A stretch of 10,879 nt of DNA, from NCBI GenBank assembly GCA_003021325.1, contig PXQM01000032.1, positions 1-10,879 on the forward strand. Direction: 5' to 3'. The stretch comes from Halobacteriales archaeon QH_10_70_21 (GTDB lineage: Archaea > Halobacteriota > Halobacteria > Halobacteriales > Haloarculaceae). Below are positions 1-4,938 of this stretch, one piece after another (within the stretch, counting starts at the first letter, position 1; every line of letters begins with the position of its first letter). The notes beneath the pieces are model-generated. The model was not told where the DNA came from and ran no database searches. It worked only from the letters and a program-made list of their open reading frames with translations. A program made the translations under genes and the position numbers.

Positions 1-1
1 C

Positions 2-316
2 GAGGAAAAGAAGATGGAGGAGGAGCTCCGGAAGCTGAAGTCGCTCGAGGGCGAAATCGAGGCCGAAATCGACCGCGAGGTGTCGGTCCACGGCGAGAAG
101 GGCGGCAAGACGCTGGCCGAGCAGCAGGAGTACGTGGTCGGCGCCATCGCCGAGGTCGGCCCCGTGACGGCGCGGGCGCTGCTGGAGCACTTCGGCAGCG
201 TCGAGGCGGTGATGACGGCCGACGAGGAGGCACTGCTCGAGGTCGACGGCGTCGGCGAGGTGACCGCCGAGCGGGTCCGCGAGGTCGCGGCGAGCGACTA
301 CGCGAACGCCGGGTGA
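2..316 (+). CDS. hef: Hef-type helicase/ERCC4 nuclease, C-terminal end (partial)
   Basis: This is the 3' end of a gene that enters from the left edge; about 104 codons are visible. The visible part has a charged stretch (residues 1-30 of the fragment), a segment containing VHGEKGGKTLAEQQEY, which in archaeal Hef follows the XPF/ERCC4 nuclease core, and then a tandem helix-hairpin-helix domain (GPVTARALLEHFGSVEAV and LLEVDGVGEVTAERVREV). Hef acts in the cytoplasm on stalled or branched replication forks, unwinding and cleaving fork-structured DNA; the HhH pair contacts DNA and supports dimerisation. The helicase and nuclease active sites lie outside the window, so their integrity cannot be judged. 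The ATG at 14 is internal and not a real start. The gene is convergent with the aldo/keto reductase, 90 bases apart. An XPF/Mus81-type nuclease lacking the helicase is an alternative, but the length cannot be seen. Confidence 0.85.
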   Translation, partial: EEKKMEEELRKLKSLEGEIEAEIDREVSVHGEKGGKTLAEQQEYVVGAIAEVGPVTARALLEHFGSVEAVMTADEEALLEVDGVGEVTAERVREVAASDYANAG

Positions 317-385
317 CGGTCGCCCCCGGACGGATTGCCGTCGTCCTTCACCGGCCATCGCCAGTGCGGGTCGGCGACGACCGGT

Positions 386-403
386 GAATCGGTCCACCGA
401 TTC
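386..403. terminator. Perfect 8-bp inverted repeat between convergent genes
   Basis: Arms gaatcggt (386-393) and accgattc (396-403) are perfectly complementary around two bases. The repeat sits three bases beyond the aldo/keto reductase stop on the minus strand and 70 bases after the Hef stop. There is no clear T-run on either side, so a role in termination or 3'-end stability is a guess from position only. Confidence 0.35.
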
Positions 404-406
404 GTA

Positions 407-1417
407 TCAGAGGCCGTCGTAGGGCCCTGCTGCCGCCTCCGTCAGCCGTGTCACCTGGTCGCCGGAGAGGTCGACGGCCGCGGCGGCGAGGTTCTCCTCG
501 AGCTGTTCGACGGTGCGGGCGCCGACGATGGGGGCGGTGACGCCGTCGCGGTGGCACAGCCACGCCAGCGCCGTCCGGGCGGGCGTGGCGCCGACCTCGT
601 CGGCGACCGCGTCGAGTTCGTCGTGGACGTCGAAGTTCTCGGCGGTGAGATAGCGGTCGGTGAAGCGGCTCGACTCCGCGACCCGGGACTCGCCCGTCAG
701 GCCGGCCTCGCGGTCGTACTTCCCGGTGAGAAAGCCCTGTCCCAGCGGGCTCCACGGGCAGACCGCGATGTTCTCGTGGCGGCACATCTCGAGGTAGTCG
801 CCCTCGATTTCGCGGTCGACGAGGTTGTACCGGGGCTGCGTGACGGTGAACGGCTCCAGCCCCTCGCTGTGGGCTAGCTGGTTCGCCTTCGCGACCCGCC
901 AGGCGTCCGGCCGGAGCGTGGACGCGCCGAGGTAGTTGACCGTCCCGGCCTCGACGAGGGCGTTCAGCGTCCGCATCGTCTCCCGGGTCGGGGTCTCGTC
1001 GTCCCAGCGGTGCAGATACAGCAGGTCGAGGTAGTCGGTGTCGAGGCGGTCGAGGATGGCTTCCACGCGCGTCCGGAGGCTCTTGCGGTTGGTGCCGCGG
1101 CTGTTGGGGTCGTCCTCGTGGGTCTGCCAGTAGACCTTCGAGGCGACCACGTAGCGGTCGCGGTCGCGGTCGGCGAGCCAGTTGCCGATCCAGCGCTCGG
1201 CGTCGCCGCCGCCGTAGACGTCGGCGGTGTCGATGAAGCGCCCGCCGGCGTCCGCGTAGGCGTCGAGCAGGTCGTAGGCGCGCTCCTCGGCTATCTCGAG
1301 GCCGCCCGCTTCCGTCTCGCGGCCGAACCGCCAGGTGCCGAACTGGAGCTCGCTCGTCTGCAGACCCGTACCGCCCAATCTCACGAAGTCGAGGTCGAGG
1401 TCGCTGCTGTCGGCCAT
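407..1417 (-). CDS. Aldo/keto reductase
   Basis: The product is a 336-residue cytoplasmic NAD(P)H-dependent oxidoreductase of the AKR superfamily (TIM barrel), which reduces aldehydes or ketones to alcohols. The catalytic tetrad is visible: Asp63 and Tyr68 in FIDTADVYGGG, Lys94 in VASKVYW and His136 in LLYLHRWDD. The cofactor-binding C-terminal part shows SPLGQGFLTGKY (223-234) and IVGARTVEQLEENL (297-310). Length is normal for the family. I chose the ATG at 1417 rather than the upstream one at 1462, because residues 1-15 of the longer form are not AKR-like and a TATA-like caaaag (1446-1451) lies about 30 bases upstream of 1417. The gene is convergent with Hef and divergent from the small membrane protein. 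The YajO/YdbC-like oxidoreductases are the nearest general class; the natural substrate cannot be told from the sequence. Confidence 0.92.
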   Translation of the reverse strand: MADSSDLDLDFVRLGGTGLQTSELQFGTWRFGRETEAGGLEIAEERAYDLLDAYADAGGRFIDTADVYGGGDAERWIGNWLADRDRDRYVVASKVYWQTHEDDPNSRGTNRKSLRTRVEAILDRLDTDYLDLLYLHRWDDETPTRETMRTLNALVEAGTVNYLGASTLRPDAWRVAKANQLAHSEGLEPFTVTQPRYNLVDREIEGDYLEMCRHENIAVCPWSPLGQGFLTGKYDREAGLTGESRVAESSRFTDRYLTAENFDVHDELDAVADEVGATPARTALAWLCHRDGVTAPIVGARTVEQLEENLAAAAVDLSGDQVTRLTEAAAGPYDGL

Positions 1418-1445
1418 GTCCGGCCGGGCGTTCGGCCGTCGCCCG

Positions 1446-1451
1446 CAAAAG
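1446..1451 (-). promoter_or_regulatory. TATA-like box of the aldo/keto reductase gene
   Basis: On the minus strand this reads cttttg, centred about 31 bases before the ATG at 1417, the spacing expected for a near-leaderless haloarchaeal transcript. It is an isolated AT-rich patch in very GC-rich DNA. Confidence 0.35.
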
Positions 1452-1466
1452 CCTTCAGCCACCGGT

Positions 1467-1499
1467 CGCGTCGCCGACCCCCGCGAGGGCGGCGACGCG
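1467..1499. repeat. Perfect 10-bp inverted repeat in a divergent intergenic region
   Basis: Arms cgcgtcgccg (1467-1476) and cggcgacgcg (1490-1499) are perfectly complementary around 13 bases. The repeat lies between the divergently transcribed aldo/keto reductase and small membrane protein genes, upstream of the TATA-like boxes of both. It could be a regulator site or a hairpin; high GC makes some such matches expected by chance. Confidence 0.4.
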
Positions 1500-1564
1500 G
1501 TGTTCGCCGCGACCGGGTGGTCGCGAAACTCCGGTGACGGCGGACCGAACTCGCCTACCGGCAG

Positions 1565-1570
1565 ACATAT
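1565..1570 (+). promoter_or_regulatory. TATA-like box of the small membrane protein gene
   Basis: The sequence acatat is centred about 29 bases before the ATG at 1597, consistent with a nearly leaderless start. A ggag at 1584-1587, nine bases before the ATG, could act as a ribosome binding site if the leader is longer. Confidence 0.4.
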
Positions 1571-1596
1571 CTCCGCGCGTCCAGGAGCACCCCGAC

Positions 1597-1809
1597 ATGA
1601 GCGACGCCGCGCTGCTCCGCTCGATCCGTCGCTGGCTGAAGATACTCGCGGTGCTGCTCGCCGTCCAGCTGTCGTTTCTGGCCGGCGTGCTCGGCGACGG
1701 CCTCCCCGCCGGTGCCCTCCTCGTCGTCGGCCTCGCCGTGGGGTTCGTCGTCCTCGTCGACCTCTTCGTGTCGGTCAGCCGTGCGCAGGCGACCGCCGAC
1801 GACCGGTAG
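1597..1809 (+). CDS. Small two-helix membrane protein
   Basis: This is a 70-residue hypothetical protein with a short basic N-terminus (RSIRRWLK, 8-15) followed by two strongly hydrophobic segments (about 15-34 and 37-60) joined by a short GDG turn, and a polar tail. The positive-inside rule suggests the N-terminus is cytoplasmic and the two helices form a hairpin. The in-frame ORF reaches back to 1534, but the ATG at 1597 is preferred: it has both a TATA-like box at about -29 and a ggag nine bases upstream, and the upstream extension is polar and does not look coding. It lies head to head with the aldo/keto reductase and converges on the rhodanese-MBL gene with an 11-base gap. I do not recognise a family, and no function can be assigned. 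Confidence 0.65.
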   Translation: MSDAALLRSIRRWLKILAVLLAVQLSFLAGVLGDGLPAGALLVVGLAVGFVVLVDLFVSVSRAQATADDR

Positions 1810-1820
1810 CCCGCGTCCCG

Positions 1821-2969
1821 TCAGCCCCCGACGGCGCAGTTGTTCGGTCCCAGCTCCAGCTCGAACGCCGACCCGTCGTCGACGGTCTCCCGGCCGAGAT
1901 TGACCGCGACGATGGTCTCGAAGTTGGCCGGCGGCTCGCCCATCGAGCCGAGAACGCGCTCGACGAACGCCTCGCGGTCGAGCGAGAAGGCCGACAGCCG
2001 CTCGCGGAGGTCGCCGAGCCCGGCGGCGTGCGGCCCGCGCTCGCTCGCCCGGGCGGGCGGGAGGTGCCCCGGTGCGACGACCGTCCGGTCCGGCAGCGGA
2101 GCCAGCCGCCCGGTGAGCGTCTCGTGGAGCGTCCGCGCGAGGTCGGGCGCCGCGTCGTCGCCCTTCTGGAGGTCGGGCCGGGGGGCGCCGTCGAGGAACA
2201 GCGAGTCGCCGGACAGGAAGAGGTCGTCGACCCGGAGCGACACCGAGCCGGTGGTGTGGCCGGGCGTCGCCAGCACCTCGAGGTCGTGGTCGCCGACGGC
2301 GATGTTCTCGCCGCCGCCGACGGTCTCGAAATCACCGGTCATCCCCCGGCCGGCGGCGCCCTCGGAGACGAGCGCGGTCGCGCCGGTCGCGGCCGCCAGC
2401 TCCCGGACCCCGCTGACGTGGTCGGCGTGGACGTGGGTGTCGACGACGTACTCGACCGACGCGCCGCGCTCCGCGACGTCGTCGGCGTACCGGTCGACGA
2501 AGGCCCGCAGCGGGTCGACGACGACCGCCTCGCCGCCCGAGACGACGGCGTAGGCCAGACAGCCGCTCGCCGGTCGTCGGTACTGGACGACGGTCGCGCC
2601 GGTCGCCTCGGCTGCGACCCGCTCGTGGCGGTAGACGCGGGCCCAGCCCTCCATCCCCCCGGCGAGGTTGACCGCATCGACGCCCTCCTCGACCAGGGCC
2701 GCCGCGACCTCGGCGCTGGCCTCGCCCTCCGGGCAGACGACGACGTAGGAGGCGCCAGGGTCGACGAGCGACGCCGGGTCGCCGGTCGCCTGCGCGCTCA
2801 CGAACCGCATGTAGGGGACGTGCGTCACGTCGACGGCGGCCCCCTCGATGCGCCAGGCGTCGACCTCGTCGCGGTTCCGGGTGTCGAGGAGTTCGACCCG
2901 CTCGCCGGTCTCGATGCGCTCGGCCAGCGCCGCCGGCGACAGCTCCGTAGCCGTCCGCTCGGGAGTCAT
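1821..2969 (-). CDS. Rhodanese / metallo-beta-lactamase fold protein (persulfide dioxygenase-like)
   Basis: The 382-residue protein has two domains. Residues about 8-118 form a rhodanese domain with the active-site loop CPEGEAS, Cys79 being the expected persulfide-carrying residue. Residues about 125-305 form a metallo-beta-lactamase fold with DTHVHADHVSG (metal ligands His179, His181, Asp183, His184), TPGHTTGSVSL (His238), SGDSLF (Asp255) and APGHLPP (His302). The wording of these motifs is closest to the ETHE1-type persulfide dioxygenase group, which oxidises glutathione or other low-molecular-weight persulfide to sulfite with a mononuclear iron. The rhodanese would supply or accept sulfane sulfur. 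Residues 306-382 are an extra C-terminal region of unclear role. The start at 2969 has a TATA-like cataag at about -28; the much longer in-frame extension upstream is shadow sequence. The gene is divergent from the broken ferritin-like gene (84-base gap). A generic hydrolase of the glyoxalase II kind is the alternative. Confidence 0.88.
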   Translation of the reverse strand: MTPERTATELSPAALAERIETGERVELLDTRNRDEVDAWRIEGAAVDVTHVPYMRFVSAQATGDPASLVDPGASYVVVCPEGEASAEVAAALVEEGVDAVNLAGGMEGWARVYRHERVAAEATGATVVQYRRPASGCLAYAVVSGGEAVVVDPLRAFVDRYADDVAERGASVEYVVDTHVHADHVSGVRELAAATGATALVSEGAAGRGMTGDFETVGGGENIAVGDHDLEVLATPGHTTGSVSLRVDDLFLSGDSLFLDGAPRPDLQKGDDAAPDLARTLHETLTGRLAPLPDRTVVAPGHLPPARASERGPHAAGLGDLRERLSAFSLDREAFVERVLGSMGEPPANFETIVAVNLGRETVDDGSAFELELGPNNCAVGG

Positions 2970-2993
2970 GCGTCGGGGTTGGGGCCGCCGGGA

Positions 2994-2999
2994 CATAAG
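2994..2999 (-). promoter_or_regulatory. TATA-like box of the rhodanese-MBL gene
   Basis: On the minus strand this reads cttatg, centred about 28 bases before the ATG at 2969, and supports that start as leaderless. Confidence 0.5.
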
Positions 3000-3053
3000 C
3001 CGGGCGCTGCACCCGGCGACAGAGTTGTGTGTGAGGCGACCGCAGACGGAGGC

Positions 3054-3597
3054 ATGGATGGCGCCGACCTCCTCGAGACGGTCCGGGAGTCGAACGCGAC
3101 CGCCCTCGACCGGCTCGGCTCCGAGAAGGCGCTCGTTGCGGCGACCGACGCGGGACGACCGGGCCGGAGCGGCGTTCCGGGACGCGGCGGCCCGCGAGCG
3201 CGACCACCGCGACCGGGTGTGCGGGCTGGGCGACGTGGCGGCGTCCGACCCGCCGGCCGACCCCCTCCACGAGCACCTCCGCGGGCTCGAGGGGACGGTC
3301 GAGCGGACCGCCGCCGGACTGGTCGCCCGCCCGCTCGTCGCCTCCCGGACGCTCCTGCAGGTCATCAGCTTCTTCATCAACGAGGGCGACTCGAGCGCGG
3401 CCGACGTGTTCCGCGACCTGCGGGCGGAGACCGACGCGCAGGCCGAGGCCGGCGCCGGGGTCGTCGCCGCCGTCTGCGACGGCCCCGACGACCGGGCCCG
3501 GGCCGAGGCGGCCGCCGGACGGGCCATCGAGGTCGCCTACCGCGAGTACGCCGACAGCCTCGAGGGGATGGGCATCGACCCGAAGCCGGTCTGCTGA
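3054..3597 (+). pseudogene. Rubrerythrin/ferritin-like protein gene, broken by an internal frame change
   Basis: The gene starts at the ATG at 3054 with a coherent N-terminus (MDGADLLETVRESNATAL, then DRLGSEKALVAATDA). At about 3150-3154 the sensible reading moves to the next frame, beginning DDRAGAAFRDAAARERDHRD and running to the stop at 3595-3597, with the ending EYADSLEGMGIDPKPVC. As I recall the haloarchaeal rubrerythrin-like (sometimes called 'transcription antitermination protein') family, both halves match one protein, but roughly 30 residues of the first helical region are missing at the junction. An out-of-frame internal deletion therefore fits better than a single-base slip. Without correction, neither reading gives a complete protein: the first frame continues with Arg/Gly/Pro-rich sequence past the second-frame stop. 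It is divergent from the rhodanese-MBL gene. Family naming rests on memory; the frame change is visible directly. A sequencing or assembly error remains possible. Confidence 0.7.
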
Positions 3598-3650
3598 CCC
3601 GCCGCCGCGGCCGGCGCGGGTTTCGGCTCGCTCGCCAGCACCCGGTACGC

Positions 3651-3656
3651 TTTGTA
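3651..3656 (+). promoter_or_regulatory. TATA-like box of the HTH regulator gene
   Basis: The sequence tttgta is centred about 26 bases before the ATG at 3680. This favours ATG 3680 over the in-frame GTG at 3674 and suggests a leaderless transcript. Confidence 0.4.
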
Positions 3657-3679
3657 GGACTCGGCCACAACCGGTGCGC

Positions 3680-4201
3680 ATGGACCTTCCGGAGGGCAAC
3701 GTCGAGGCCTTCGAGTGCGAAACCTGCGGGAACGTCGGGCTCGGTGACGGCGGGATGACCTGCTGTGACGCGACGATGTCGTCGGTCGAGGTCGACCCCG
3801 CAGTCGAGGACCCGTCGCTGGAGGACCTGCTGCGGACGGTGTTCGACATGTCCGACGCGGCGCTCGACATCTGTCTCTGCGTCATGGAGGGGGGCGACCA
3901 GACGGTCCAGGAGCTGGCCGACCGGACCGACTACGACCGGAGCGTCGCCGCCCGCCACCTCAACCACCTCGTCGAGCTCGGCGTCCTCGAGAAGCGCCGC
4001 CGGCTCCTCGAGGAGGGCGGCCACATCTACGTCTACTCGCCGAAACCCCCGGAGACGGTCCGGCGGGCGTTCAAGCGCCAGTTCCTGCTGTGGCTCGGGG
4101 ACGCGACGGGCCAGCTCGAGCAGCTCCGCCGCGAGAAGGTCGAGGGCATCCTCGAGAGCGAGGGCGACGAGACGCGCTGGCAGCTCTACCACGAGGAATG
4201 A
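3680..4201 (+). CDS. Zinc-ribbon, winged-helix transcriptional regulator
   Basis: A 173-residue DNA-binding protein. An N-terminal mini zinc ribbon has CETCGNVGLGDGGMTCC (Cys13, Cys16, Cys28, Cys29). A linker leads to a winged helix-turn-helix domain (about 48-120): LDICLCVMEGGD begins it, TVQELADRTDYDRSVAARHL (75-94) is the helix-turn-helix with the recognition helix, and LEKRRRLLEEGGHIYVYSP is the wing. A C-terminal helical region (125-165) is a probable dimerisation segment. A further Cys pair, Cys65 and Cys67, lies in the first helix of the winged domain. This architecture resembles haloarchaeal MarR/TrmB-like regulators; the six cysteines suggest metal or thiol/redox sensing, which is inference. 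It follows the broken ferritin-like gene by 82 bases on the same strand but has its own TATA-like box. Its targets are unknown. Confidence 0.82.
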   Translation: MDLPEGNVEAFECETCGNVGLGDGGMTCCDATMSSVEVDPAVEDPSLEDLLRTVFDMSDAALDICLCVMEGGDQTVQELADRTDYDRSVAARHLNHLVELGVLEKRRRLLEEGGHIYVYSPKPPETVRRAFKRQFLLWLGDATGQLEQLRREKVEGILESEGDETRWQLYHEE

Positions 4202-4216
4202 TTCCGGGGCGGAATC
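4200..4216 (+). terminator. Hairpin at the stop codon of the HTH regulator
   Basis: A perfect 7-bp stem, gattccg (4200-4206) and cggaatc (4210-4216), with a ggg loop begins inside the TGA stop. No T-run follows, so it may mark a 3' end or stabilise the transcript rather than act as a classical terminator. Confidence 0.35.
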
Positions 4217-4233
4217 GACCGCGCCGACGGTTC

Positions 4234-4342
4234 ATACTGCCGGCTGTACTCACGTGACGCTCCGTCGGGATATTCGACGGCAGTGGTTCTGCAACCCCGG
4301 GCTCCAAGCGCCCCCGTTTGAGATGGGTGCAGCCGGCAGTAT
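4234..4342. repeat. 13-bp perfect inverted repeat enclosing a structured 109-base intergenic segment
   Basis: The left arm atactgccggctg (4234-4246) and right arm cagccggcagtat (4330-4342) are exact reverse complements 83 bases apart, filling most of the gap between two convergent genes. Inside lie a 6-bp stem ccgtcg/cgacgg (4262-4267/4275-4280) and a weaker gggc/gccc stem (4299-4302/4310-4313). Each arm is itself close to a palindrome (left: tactgccggctgta, 4235-4248). It may be a structured RNA or bidirectional 3'-end element, a MITE-like terminal repeat pair (no target duplication is visible), or two binding sites for a dimeric regulator. The right arm shares one base with the membrane protein stop codon. 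Confidence 0.6.
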
Positions 4343-4815
4343 CAGAAGTAGTCCTCGACGCCGGCGTAGACGACCCCCAGCACGAGGCCGTAGACGGCGT
4401 GCCACAGCAGCGACGGCGGCGCGAAGTTGGGGAACGGCGGGTTCGCCGGCGACCCGACGGCGCCCAGCCAGACGGGCATGACGAGCGCCGCCAGGACGAC
4501 CCACGTGAGGACGCCCCAGCCGACGCCGAGGCCGACCAGCTTCCCGGTCGCGTCGACGTCGGCGGCGCCGACGATGGCGGCGAAGACGACGCCCAGCACC
4601 GCCCCGTGGGAGATGTGTACGAACAGCCCGCCCGCCGGGTTCTGTGGCGGCGCGAGCCCGTACAGCGAGGGAATCGCGACGCCGAGCGTCCCGGCGTTCA
4701 TCGCGAGTACGAGCGCGCCCATGACGGCCGCGCCGACGATACCACCGATGACCCCGGCCTGCCAGCTGCCGCCGGTCAGGCCGGTCGGTCGTGTGTTCTC
4801 GGTCGTCGTTGACAT
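4342..4815 (-). CDS. Four-helix integral membrane protein, unknown function
   Basis: A 157-residue protein with a polar N-terminal tail (1-17) and four hydrophobic segments at about 18-40, 64-84, 92-118 and 135-153. The second and fourth helices carry related motifs: HISHGAVLGVVFA (67-79) and LWHAVYGLVLGVVYA (137-151). This suggests an internal duplication of a two-helix unit with conserved His and Gly in the membrane. Similar proteins occur widely in haloarchaea as uncharacterised membrane proteins; I cannot name the family with certainty. The start at 4815 is preferred over 4878 because the extra 21 residues are not typical, and a TATA-like patch (4841-4846) lies about 28 bases upstream. 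It is convergent with the HTH regulator across a 140-base gap holding the inverted repeat. The histidines might bind haem or metal, but this is speculation. Confidence 0.75.
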   Translation of the reverse strand: MSTTTENTRPTGLTGGSWQAGVIGGIVGAAVMGALVLAMNAGTLGVAIPSLYGLAPPQNPAGGLFVHISHGAVLGVVFAAIVGAADVDATGKLVGLGVGWGVLTWVVLAALVMPVWLGAVGSPANPPFPNFAPPSLLWHAVYGLVLGVVYAGVEDYF

Positions 4816-4840
4816 GCGGTCGAACGGAGGACCGGTGGAG

Positions 4841-4846
4841 ACATAC
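4841..4846 (-). promoter_or_regulatory. TATA-like patch of the four-helix membrane protein gene
   Basis: On the minus strand this reads gtatgt, centred about 28 bases before the ATG at 4815. It is weak, but the spacing agrees with the other leaderless starts in the window. An alternative is the stronger AT-rich patch at 4889-4894, which would give a leader of about 50 bases. Confidence 0.3.
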
Positions 4847-4882
4847 GACCGGTGAGGTTGTGGCCGCGCTCCCGACAACGGG

Positions 4883-4894
4883 GAAACGTTTATG
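4883..4894 (+). promoter_or_regulatory. Strong BRE/TATA-like motif on the plus strand, no assigned gene
   Basis: The sequence gaaacgtttatg has the layout of a haloarchaeal promoter on the plus strand: A-rich BRE-like gaaa followed two bases later by tttatg. It predicts a start near 4917, but no plus-strand gene follows; the transcript would run antisense to the 3' end of the SSSCA1-family gene. The minus-strand reading (cataaac) could instead serve the membrane protein gene at 4815. Confidence 0.4.
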
Positions 4895-4907
4895 TACGGT
4901 AGAGACG

Positions 4908-4923
4908 GGGAAAAAATTCTCCC
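4908..4923 (-). terminator. Oligo-T terminator after the SSSCA1-family gene
   Basis: On the minus strand, 16-31 bases after the stop at 4939, the sequence is gggagaattttttccc. The T-run sits in otherwise GC-rich DNA and fits the oligo-T terminators used by euryarchaea; the flanking gggaga/tccc can also pair weakly. Confidence 0.55.
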
Positions 4924-4938
4924 GCGTACGGCCGTGAA

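Noticed and set aside
1418..1462. Upstream start of the aldo/keto reductase at 1462
   Set aside because: The additional 15 residues are not AKR-like, and a TATA-like patch would fall inside the coding sequence.
1335..3758. An 807-codon open frame on the plus strand
   Set aside because: Its translation is Arg/Pro/Gly-rich and mostly antisense to the rhodanese-MBL gene. Long shadow frames are expected at this GC content. Only its short piece from 3054 to about 3150 belongs to a real gene, the broken ferritin-like one.
2332..3885. A 517-codon open frame on the minus strand
   Set aside because: It overlaps several genes with good motifs, and its own translation is Arg-rich without recognisable domains.
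1821..4201. A dedicated sulfur-stress gene system
   Set aside because: The genes are on different strands with separate promoter-like patches, one is broken, and no transporter or sulfurtransferase partner is present; the link is kept only as an inference.
4234..4342. A tRNA or tRNA-like gene in the 4202-4341 gap, suggested by ggttctgcaacc
   Set aside because: No acceptor, D-arm or anticodon arm of proper size can be placed; the T-loop resemblance is only partial.
4234..4342. An insertion sequence remnant defined by the inverted repeat
   Set aside because: No transposase fragment and no target-site duplication is visible, so I keep it as a repeat of unknown origin rather than a mobile element.
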